Shown: positions 41,968 through 49,089 of the stretch, piece after piece
Layout of the letters: each line of letters starts with the position of its first letter
How positions within the stretch are numbered: position 1 is the first letter of the stretch
Assembly: GCF_039595395.1 (NCBI RefSeq)
Contig: NZ_JBCNLP010000006.1
Span: 873,001 to 937,000, forward strand
Length of the DNA: 64,000 nucleotides
Source of the DNA: Novosphingobium sp.
GTDB lineage: Bacteria > Pseudomonadota > Alphaproteobacteria > Sphingomonadales > Sphingomonadaceae
Reading direction: 5' to 3'
The notes under the pieces: model-generated
Database searches by the model: none
Seen by the model: only the letters and a program-made list of their open reading frames with translations
Told to the model about the DNA's origin: nothing
Translations under genes and position numbers: made by a program

Positions 41968-44277
41968 ATGAGGCTGAAAACAGCTCTAATTGCGTCAACC
42001 TTGCTGGCGCCGGTTGTTCTGACCGCGCCGGTTCAGGCCCAGACCGTCACGGATGCGCCGTCAGACGTGGCACGCTCCGCCAAGTCGGACGGGGCCGATC
42101 ACGGTATTCAGGAGATCATCGTCACCGCGCAGCGCCGGTCGGAAAATCTCCAGAAGACCGCTCTGGCGGTCAGCGCGGTGGCCGGAGATGCACTGGTCAA
42201 GCAATCGATCAGTCAGGCCACCGATCTGACGCGGCTGGTGCCCGCTTTGCAGATCGCGCCGGCGGCCTCCTATACGCAGATCTATCTGCGCGGCATCGGT
42301 ACCTTCGGCGCCAATGCCTTCGCCGATCAGGGCGTCGCCTTCAATCTGGACGGCATCTATCTGTCGCGCCCCGCCGCCCCTGCCGCGCTGTTCTACGACC
42401 TTGAACGCATGGAGGTGCTCAAGGGACCGCAGGGCACGCTTTACGGGCGCAATGCCTCGGGCGGCGCGGTCAATGTCATCACGGCCAAGCCCAGGCTGGG
42501 CGAGACCTCGGGCTTTGTGAACGGCGAGTATGGCAACTATAATGCGGTGAAGGTGTCAGGTGCCGTCAACCTGCCCATCGGTGACAGATGGGCTTTGCGC
42601 GTTTCGGGCCAGCATGCCAGCCATGACGGTTACTACAGCGACGGTTACGATGACGAGAACACCCAGGCCGCCCGCGCGCAGCTCAAGTTCGATTCCCGCA
42701 CCGGTTTCGATGCGACGCTGATGCTCGATTATGGCCATGTCGGCGGCAAGGGATCGGGTGGCACGATCATGCCGCTGATCGGCAACGGACGCCTGGGGCC
42801 CAGCGATCCCGCCGTCGTCGCGGCCTATCTGGCCGCCAGCCCCACGGCGCCTGTGCCTCAGGTCGTTACCCAGCCCAATGGCTTTCAGAGCAACAATTTC
42901 TACGGCGCCGCGCTGACGGTGAACCAGGAGTTGGGGTTCGCCAAATTAACGGTCATTCCCGCCTTCCGCGAGACCGATCTCAACTTTCTGTCCTATGCCT
43001 CGGGCTTTTACATCCGCGATCAAGAATACACCCATCAGAGTTCGGTGGAGGCCCGGCTGGCCAACAGTAAGGGCATGCTCAACTGGGTTGTGGGTGGCTA
43101 CTTCTTTGACGAGCGTGTTCACGCCAGCCAGAACTACAACCAGGGATCGAACATCCTGCTGGTGACGCCGAACCTTGCCACACAGAGCCTTGCCGCATTT
43201 GGCCAGGCAACCGTCACCGTGGCGCCCAAATTTCGCCTGACCGGAGGCTTGCGCTATACCGACGATCACAAAACGCAGAACAGCGCTGTCGTAAATTCCC
43301 CCTTCGTGGGTTTCGTCAGTCCGGCCACGGGCAATTTCACACCCATCTTTAATCCCGTCACGTCGCAGGCGATCAGCGACGTGCATTTCCGCAAGGCAAC
43401 ATGGAAGGCTGGCGCGGAATTTGATGCCGGTCCGCGCAGCCTGCTGTATGCCTCGGTGGCGACCGGCTTCAAATCGGGTGCGCTTTACGCGGCGCAAACG
43501 AACAACAGCTCGCAGCCCGAAAACCTGACCGCCTACACGCTGGGGTCGAAGAACCGGTTCCTCGACAACCGGCTGCAACTCAATTTCGAAGCCTTCCTGT
43601 GGGATTACAAGAACCAGCAGATTTCCCACCTCGGCCCGGTCCAGATCGCCACCAGCCCGGCTGGCGCCATCTATGCTCCGGTGTTTCTCACGGAAAACGC
43701 GGGCTCTGCGCGTCTGCATGGCGTCGAGGCTGAGCTGGTCTTCAAGCCTGACGCGGCCAATCTCTTCACCGCCGATGTCCAGTGGCTTCATGCCCGTTAT
43801 CGCACCTTCCGCTACAATGCCTATTCGGCCACCGGCGGTGCGCCTGCCGTGGGCTGCGCGGTCGCCCCGACGAGCCTCATCGGCGCGAGCAGCGGCGCGG
43901 CCATCTACAGCGTCGACTGCTCCGGCAAGCCCTTGGCCAACGCGCCGGACTGGACGTTCAACATGGGCTATGAACACCATGTCACGCTCGGGGACGGCAG
44001 CCATCTGACCTTCGCGGCGAACAGCCGTATCCAGACGGGCAGCTATGTCTCGATCGACTATCTTTCGGCTGGCTATCAGGGCACCTACACCACCTCCGAC
44101 GCGCGGATCGAATTCGAGCCGGCGAACGGCAAACTGACGCTGGCAGCCTTCGTGAACAATCTGGAAAACAACACGATCTTTGCTGCGGCCTTCCAAAGCC
44201 CGGTCAAGAATGGCGTACTCTACAACCAGTTGCGCCCGCCGCGTACCTATGGCTTGCGCGCCTCCTACCGTTTTTGA
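41968..44277 (+). CDS. TonB-dependent outer-membrane receptor
   Basis: 769 residues with a signal peptide ending near PVQAQT. The plug starts IIVTAQRRSENLQKTALAV and includes IYLRGIGTFGANAFADQGV, LERMEVLKGPQGTLYGRNAS and GGAVNVITAKP. The barrel ends YGLRASYRF. This is the sphingomonad-expanded receptor class, often linked with uptake of aromatic or lignin-derived compounds. A strong AGGGGAGAGG ribosome site is present. It lies between a flavin monooxygenase and a Rieske oxygenase, so import of an aromatic substrate is a reasonable guess. Confidence 0.93.
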   Translation: MRLKTALIASTLLAPVVLTAPVQAQTVTDAPSDVARSAKSDGADHGIQEIIVTAQRRSENLQKTALAVSAVAGDALVKQSISQATDLTRLVPALQIAPAASYTQIYLRGIGTFGANAFADQGVAFNLDGIYLSRPAAPAALFYDLERMEVLKGPQGTLYGRNASGGAVNVITAKPRLGETSGFVNGEYGNYNAVKVSGAVNLPIGDRWALRVSGQHASHDGYYSDGYDDENTQAARAQLKFDSRTGFDATLMLDYGHVGGKGSGGTIMPLIGNGRLGPSDPAVVAAYLAASPTAPVPQVVTQPNGFQSNNFYGAALTVNQELGFAKLTVIPAFRETDLNFLSYASGFYIRDQEYTHQSSVEARLANSKGMLNWVVGGYFFDERVHASQNYNQGSNILLVTPNLATQSLAAFGQATVTVAPKFRLTGGLRYTDDHKTQNSAVVNSPFVGFVSPATGNFTPIFNPVTSQAISDVHFRKATWKAGAEFDAGPRSLLYASVATGFKSGALYAAQTNNSSQPENLTAYTLGSKNRFLDNRLQLNFEAFLWDYKNQQISHLGPVQIATSPAGAIYAPVFLTENAGSARLHGVEAELVFKPDAANLFTADVQWLHARYRTFRYNAYSATGGAPAVGCAVAPTSLIGASSGAAIYSVDCSGKPLANAPDWTFNMGYEHHVTLGDGSHLTFAANSRIQTGSYVSIDYLSAGYQGTYTTSDARIEFEPANGKLTLAAFVNNLENNTIFAAAFQSPVKNGVLYNQLRPPRTYGLRASYRF

Positions 44278-44284
44278 CATGCTC

Positions 44285-44314
44285 GCGCGGGCAGGGGAGA
44301 AAACCTGTCCGCGC
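44285..44314. terminator. bidirectional hairpin between convergent genes
   Basis: GCGCGGGCAGG pairs with CCTGTCCGCGC (10 of 11 bases) around an 8-base loop, just after the TBDT stop and in front of the convergent LysR stop. There is no long T-run, so termination is probable but not certain. Confidence 0.5.
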
Positions 44315-44349
44315 AATCGGTACGTAGACGGCAGGCAATCCCGGCCGGA

Positions 44350-45312
44350 TCAAGGCTTGTCGGGCAAAGCGGCGCTTGCTGTCAGCATGCCTGTCATGGG
44401 CGTGTCGCGCCCGATAAAAAGTTCCGCGATCAGGGTCCTGAGCCAGGTCGCCGCCGGGTCCCGATGATGGCTGCGATGCCAGAATTGCTTCAACTCGATC
44501 AGCCTTGTGTCGAAGGGCGGGGCGATGAGGCGCAAGTGCGCCATGGAGGCAAACAACTCACCAACCGCATAGGGAACCGTCGAGATCAGATCCGATCCGG
44601 CGACGAGCAGCGGAACACTCATGAAATGGGGCGATTCAAGCACGACCCTGCGTGACAGGCCCAGATGTCTCAAGCGCGCTTCAAACAGCTCCTGGCTTCG
44701 ACCTTTCTGCGCAACGACGATATGGCCCAGTGACAGAAAAGTTTCGAGATCGAGCACATCCCGGATCTTGGGATGCTCGGCGCGGGCGATGCAGACGAAG
44801 GGGTGATCGAAGAGCTTTTGCGTCATGAAGGCGCTACCCTGGAGATCGGGAAAATAGCCCAGAGCCAGATCGACCGTCCCATCCGCCATCGCGCGCTCAA
44901 GTTCGGCGGGAGGCAGCGAGTGGCATCGCAAGGTGATGCCCGGCGCGCGGCGTTCAAGCTCGGAAATCAGTCGGGGCAGGAACACCAACTCGCCAATGTC
45001 CGATGTGCTGATCGCAAAGCGGTGTTCGGAGCGTGCCGGATCGAAGCCGGGCTGGGCAAGCAGTTCCTTGTCGACAGTGTTCAGGATACGGCGGACCGGC
45101 TCGCGCATGCGCTCGGCCATGGCGGTGGGCGCCATGGCATTGCCCTGGCGAACCAGCAGGTCATCGGCGAAGAAGCTGCGCAGCTTGTTCAAGGCAAAGC
45201 TTACATTGGGCTGGCTCATGCCCAGGCGGCGTGCTGTCGCGTTGACGCCCCTTTCCTCAAGAAGGCTGTCGAGCACGACAAGCAGGTTAAGGTCGAGTCT
45301 GCGGTAATCCAT
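44350..45312 (-). CDS. LysR-family regulator (NodD/DntR-like)
   Basis: 320 residues. The start MDYRRLDLNLLVVLDSLLEERGVNATARRLGMSQPNVSFALNKLR is the hallmark of the NodD/NahR/DntR branch, whose members answer aromatic inducers. The effector domain includes FAISTSDIGELVFLPRLISEL, TVDLALGYFPDLQ and VPYAVGELFA. It is divergent from the Rieske oxygenase gene with a perfect 16-bp palindrome between them, so it very likely regulates that gene. Confidence 0.92.
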   Translation of the reverse strand: MDYRRLDLNLLVVLDSLLEERGVNATARRLGMSQPNVSFALNKLRSFFADDLLVRQGNAMAPTAMAERMREPVRRILNTVDKELLAQPGFDPARSEHRFAISTSDIGELVFLPRLISELERRAPGITLRCHSLPPAELERAMADGTVDLALGYFPDLQGSAFMTQKLFDHPFVCIARAEHPKIRDVLDLETFLSLGHIVVAQKGRSQELFEARLRHLGLSRRVVLESPHFMSVPLLVAGSDLISTVPYAVGELFASMAHLRLIAPPFDTRLIELKQFWHRSHHRDPAATWLRTLIAELFIGRDTPMTGMLTASAALPDKP

Positions 45313-45324
45313 CCTACTAATATA

Positions 45325-45340
45325 GCTTATCCGGATAAGC
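45325..45340. promoter_or_regulatory. 16-bp palindrome, LysR site
   Basis: GCTTATCCGGATAAGC is a perfect palindrome in the 88-base gap between the divergent LysR and Rieske oxygenase genes. It contains a T-N11-A type arrangement and is adjacent to an AT-rich minus-10-like TAATATA on the LysR side. Confidence 0.7.
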
Positions 45341-45400
45341 AGTTACACCAATCAGTGAGAGGGGCGCTAATCTCGGCCGCATCGAATGAGAGGATGACCG

Positions 45401-46519
45401 ATGAGTCTGCGCGATCAAACCCTGCCGCCCTTTGTCCACAATGCCTGGTATGTTGCGGGTTGGGCGGATGAGCTGAAATCAGGCGAGCGTTTGGGGCGCA
45501 CCTTCCTTGGTCAGCCTGTCGCCCTGTTTCGCACCGCTTCCGGCCAGGTGGGGGCTCTGGAAGATCGCTGCGTTCATCGCGCCATGCCGTTGAGCGCTGG
45601 TGTTGTGGATGGCGAAGCCTTGCGCTGCCTTTATCATGGACTGGAATTTGGCACACATGGCCGGTGCACGCATATTCCGGCGCAGGACAAGATCCCTGCC
45701 ACTGCCAAGGTGCGCAGTTTTCCGCTGGTCGAGCGCGATGCGATGCTGTGGATCTGGATGGGCGACGCCGAAAGGGCCGATGAGAACGCGATCCCCGACT
45801 ATGCCTTCCATCGCGATCCAGTCTGGGCGTGGCGCGGCGCTCATTTCCATGTGAAGGGCAACTGGCAGTTGCTGATCGACAATTTGATGGACCTCTCCCA
45901 TCTCCCCTATATTCATCCCCATACGATCGGGGGTAATCCGGAACTGCATTTCAAAACTAGGACTGTGGCGACCCGACAGCCCAATGGGGTGCGTGTCGAG
46001 CGACGCATGCCCGCTTCCGTGCCTCCTCCGACCTATGTTGCCGCAAAAGGCTTCAAGGGGCTTGTTGATCGCTGGCAGGAGATCGAGTTTGAGCCGATTT
46101 TGATCCGTATCCATACTGGTGCCTGCGACGAAGGCACTGGAGCCTATGACGGCAAGCGCGAGCATGGGTTTTCGATGCGTGGTTTCCACGGGATCACACC
46201 GGAGACGGAAAGCACCACGCACTATTTCTGGTCGATGGCAACAAACGTGACCACCGGTGACATACCCGATCTTGTTTTCGAGCAGACGGCCCGAACCTTT
46301 GAGGAAGATCAGATCGTCCTCGAGCTGCAGCAGCGCCGGATTGAGCAGAGCCCGGAGCGGCCGATCATGGACATTGCAAGCGATGTGGGAGGGCGATTTA
46401 CGCGCCAGTTCATTCGGAACCTGCTGCGCAACGATGGGGCCAATGGGCAGGTCAATCTGGTGTCAAGCGAAGGAGGGGAACAATTCGCGGTCGGGCAGGC
46501 CGGTTCTGCGGAAAATTGA
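45401..46519 (+). CDS. Rieske non-heme iron oxygenase, VanA-like demethylase
   Basis: 372 residues, the alpha-subunit length of vanillate O-demethylase/dicamba monooxygenase. The Rieske cluster ligands are Cys57, His59, Cys76 and His79 (CVHR ... CLYHG). The mononuclear iron site fits D164-x2-H167-x4-H172 (NLMDLSHLPYIHPHTIGG). Such enzymes remove O-methyl groups or hydroxylate rings and need a separate reductase, which is not in this window. It is under the divergent NodD-like LysR. Substrate probably a methoxy-aromatic (inference). Confidence 0.9.
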   Translation: MSLRDQTLPPFVHNAWYVAGWADELKSGERLGRTFLGQPVALFRTASGQVGALEDRCVHRAMPLSAGVVDGEALRCLYHGLEFGTHGRCTHIPAQDKIPATAKVRSFPLVERDAMLWIWMGDAERADENAIPDYAFHRDPVWAWRGAHFHVKGNWQLLIDNLMDLSHLPYIHPHTIGGNPELHFKTRTVATRQPNGVRVERRMPASVPPPTYVAAKGFKGLVDRWQEIEFEPILIRIHTGACDEGTGAYDGKREHGFSMRGFHGITPETESTTHYFWSMATNVTTGDIPDLVFEQTARTFEEDQIVLELQQRRIEQSPERPIMDIASDVGGRFTRQFIRNLLRNDGANGQVNLVSSEGGEQFAVGQAGSAEN

Positions 46520-46550
46520 AATAAGATCAGCAATTTTGCGCGGCAGTGTC

Positions 46551-46591
46551 GCGCTGAATGGAGAGCGGATTTCGAGCCCTCCATTCAGCGC
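46551..46591 (+). terminator. 13-bp stem hairpin after Rieske oxygenase
   Basis: GCGCTGAATGGAG pairs perfectly with CTCCATTCAGCGC across a 15-base loop, between the convergent oxygenase and methyltransferase genes. It is probably a bidirectional transcription stop or RNA-stability element; no T-run follows. Confidence 0.55.
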
Positions 46592-46655
46592 CGTGAAGGT
46601 CTGCTATGTCAACGGCCCCTGACCGAGGGCCGGCCGCATAACCTCATGATCCCGA

Positions 46656-47717
46656 TCAGCGCGCCTCCAGCACCATGTTGAACGGGCCTTGGGTGGCACG
46701 TCGCACGCTTGCAAAGCCGCCCTCGCGCATAATCCGGGCCAGCCTTTGTTCTCCGGCTTGGGCCCCGAGCGCTTCACCGACCTCCTGATCCAGCGATGTC
46801 GGCACGCAAATCATGGTGGAGGCATTGTAATAGAGCCGCCCCACGGGATTCAGATTATCGGCTGGCGCGTCGCCGGCAATGGGCTCGACGACCATCCAGA
46901 TGCCACCATCCGCAAGGATCCGGCGCATGTGGATGGCGCAACCGCGTGGATCGCCCATGTCGTGCAGGCAATCATACATCGTGATCAGGTCGAAGCCGTC
47001 TTCGGTAATGTCCTTCGCCGCCGCCACTTCGAATGTGACGCGGTCAGCAAGGCCATGGTCCTGTGCATGTCGCCTTGCCTCCTCGATCGAGGGTGCATGG
47101 AAGTCAAAGCCGATGAACCGGCTTTCCGGATAGGCCTCGGCCATCAGCAGGGTCGAGAAACCGACACCGCATCCGACATCCGCGACCTTGGCGCCGCCGC
47201 GAAGGCGTGCCTCCATGCCATTCAGCGCCGGAATCCAGTTCTGAACGATGTTGTTGACGTATCCGGGCCGGAAGAAAGCACCCGTCGCGCAAAACAGACA
47301 GCCGGCATGATCGCCCCAGCGCACGCCTGTGCCATGGCGGAAACAGTCCTCGACCTTGGCTTCCGCCTCGATCATCGCCGCCACAAGCTCGAAGGCTCCG
47401 GCAAGGTAGACCGGGCTGTCCCGGTTGACGAAAACCATGGCCTGTTCCGGCGACAGGCTGAACCGATCCGAGGCCGGGTCGAACTCCACATAGCCGTTCG
47501 CAGCCTGCGCGAGCGCCCATTCGCGGACATAGCGGTCATGCAGGCCGCCTGCCCTTACGGCCAGTTCCTGCGCGCTGGCGGGCGACCGGGCCAAGGCATC
47601 GAACAGGCCGAGCCGCATGCCGATGCGAACCGTCGGCACGCTCATCGCACCGCCCAGATCGCCGAGCATCTTTCCAACGAACGCGTGTAGCTTTGTTTCA
47701 TCGATGATGGGCGGCAT
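46656..47717 (-). CDS. class I SAM-dependent methyltransferase with N-terminal winged helix
   Basis: 353 residues from ATG 47717 (AAGGAG site). The N-terminal part (about 20-95) is a dimerisation/winged-helix region (MSVPTVRIGMRLGLFDALARS, then RYVREWALAQAANGYVE), as in Rv2258c-like and O-methyltransferase families. The Rossmann domain has motif I VADVGCGVGFSTLLMAE (178-194), then RFIGFDFHAPSIEEARRHA and ITMYDCLHDMGDP. Substrate unknown. It is convergent with the Rieske demethylase, and the shared theme of methyl transfer is suggestive only. Confidence 0.88.
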   Translation of the reverse strand: MPPIIDETKLHAFVGKMLGDLGGAMSVPTVRIGMRLGLFDALARSPASAQELAVRAGGLHDRYVREWALAQAANGYVEFDPASDRFSLSPEQAMVFVNRDSPVYLAGAFELVAAMIEAEAKVEDCFRHGTGVRWGDHAGCLFCATGAFFRPGYVNNIVQNWIPALNGMEARLRGGAKVADVGCGVGFSTLLMAEAYPESRFIGFDFHAPSIEEARRHAQDHGLADRVTFEVAAAKDITEDGFDLITMYDCLHDMGDPRGCAIHMRRILADGGIWMVVEPIAGDAPADNLNPVGRLYYNASTMICVPTSLDQEVGEALGAQAGEQRLARIMREGGFASVRRATQGPFNMVLEAR

Positions 47718-47825
47718 GATTTCGCTCCTTCCTTGAGGTCGCGTCACGCGCGACTCCACAGAACGCTCGATTGGCCGGATGATAGCATAATCGACGCAAG
47801 CTGACCCTGGCTGCCATAACGTCGC

Positions 47826-48488
47826 CTATGGGACGCCTGCCTTTTGCAACACTGCCTTGTGGGAAGCCGAAAGCTGGAACCTCCACGGCGGTTTTCCTAC
47901 GATGAGTGTCCCACGCGCGACAAGGAAGCTGACCAGATAGGCCACCGAATCCGGTTGGCCGCCATGGTTGCCACGGTCGTCGATAATCAAGGCTCTGCAG
48001 CCCTTTAGGCTGGTCATCACCTTGTCGAGCGCCTCTTTAAACATCGGTTTTGGGAAAAAGGCCGTGATCTGGATATAGCCAATGCCACCCGCCAGCCAAT
48101 CGGCGCGAACGATCCCGGCCTCATTGCGGGGCACCGGAGCGGCGGTTGCCGGATGCGGCGGTCCGGCAGCCAGTGACCATACCTGCAAATGCTTGTCATG
48201 GGCGATGGCATCAACGTCTGATGACAGCCTTGCGGTAAAGGCCACCAGGTCAGGCTGGGCATCATAAGAGCCGGTGGCCAACGAGGTGGTGATGGCGTTA
48301 GCCGCGCGCTCTCCAATATCGGGGAAGACATAGCGTTGGCGCAAAGCCTGCGCGAGGCCGGCGACGATCTCGCTGCGATCTTGCGCAGTAAGCGTCGGAA
48401 CAGAAGCAGCGGTCTGCGCATGCAGGGTGGATCCCACCGCGCTGCCGAGAAGCAGGTTTGCGAATAGACCTAAACGCAGGGCCTTCAT
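47826..48488 (-). pseudogene. S41-family peptidase, C-terminally truncated
   Basis: 220 residues from ATG 48488: signal peptide to LHAQT, then the N-terminal helical region of tricorn/IRBP-like S41 peptidases (EIVAGLAQALRQRYVFPDIGERAANAI) and the start of the catalytic core (GGIGYIQITAFFPKP, ALIIDDRGNHGGQPDSVAYLVSFL). It then leaves the family pattern and stops. The later segment that normally carries the catalytic Ser (TSxxTFSxGEE) is absent, and only about 110 bases separate the stop from the next gene start. It is therefore probably inactive as a protease, the result of a 3' deletion. Confidence 0.75.
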
Positions 48489-48669
48489 GCTGGAAGCCTT
48501 TCCCAAAAGCCCGATCTCGAGCATCACACAGCTATCGTGGATACTGTGATATCCTACCAAAAATCTTCTGTGCCTAGAGGGGTTTGCGTTTGGATTGGCG
48601 GCTTGGCCGTTTTTCGCCCGATGCCCTGGAGCGAACCCGATCCAGGCATGTCAGTCTCACCTCCGTCTG

Positions 48670-48680
48670 ACTTGGCAAGT
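48670..48680. repeat. palindrome ACTTGGCAAGT, copy 3 of 3
   Basis: Identical to the cores at 8868-8878 and 36912-36922. Two of the three copies (this one and copy 2) also share a preceding TG. Confidence 0.5.
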
Positions 48681-48946
48681 GGCTGTAATGTGAATGGATG
48701 GCTGCTGTCGAGAGTTGGGTCCAGGACTGGGAGTGGCAGTATGTTCGCGCATGGTGATGGCCTCGATGATGCCGACCGGGATCGGCCTTCTGGTACGACG
48801 GCGACTCCGAGCAGGGCTCTCCTCGGGGCAAATTCGCGGCAAGCGGGGCGCATGGTCGAAGATCACGCATAGGAATTCATTTGCCGCTGCAAGAGCAGCC
48901 TGTTGGCCATAATCGTCCAGTTGGATGGTTATCTGTATGTATTTTA

Positions 48947-48963
48947 TGCGAATTATATTCGCA
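48947..48963. promoter_or_regulatory. 17-bp dyad upstream of TBDT
   Basis: TGCGAA-TTATA-TTCGCA, with perfect 6-bp arms and an AT centre, lies about 125 bases before the TBDT start at 49090. The shape is similar to iron-responsive Fur-type operators (TGCGAAT/ATTCGCA half-sites), but other repressors are possible. Confidence 0.5.
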
Positions 48964-49089
48964 GCGTAAGGTGCCAAATTGTCACAGATTTTGGCGCGTT
49001 GTTTCGCGGCCTTGACAGGAAACCTCCGCTGTAAAACCTATGTAAAGGCAGATCACGAGAAACGTGAATGCCGACTGGGAGAGGGGAAA

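Larger units (their letters stand above)
48489..49089. other. intergenic region with two palindromes
   Basis: 601 bases without a supported gene; several overlapping frames exist but none shows a domain. It holds the third copy of the ACTTGGCAAGT palindrome (48670-48680) and a perfect dyad at 48947-48963, near the TBDT promoter. The last 130 bases are AT-rich. Confidence 0.45.

Noticed and set aside
33449..46613. The shared 13-mer GTCTGCTATGTCA near 33449 and 46601 as a dispersed repeat
   Set aside because: A 13-base match between some pair of sites is expected by chance in 64 kb and the flanks do not align.
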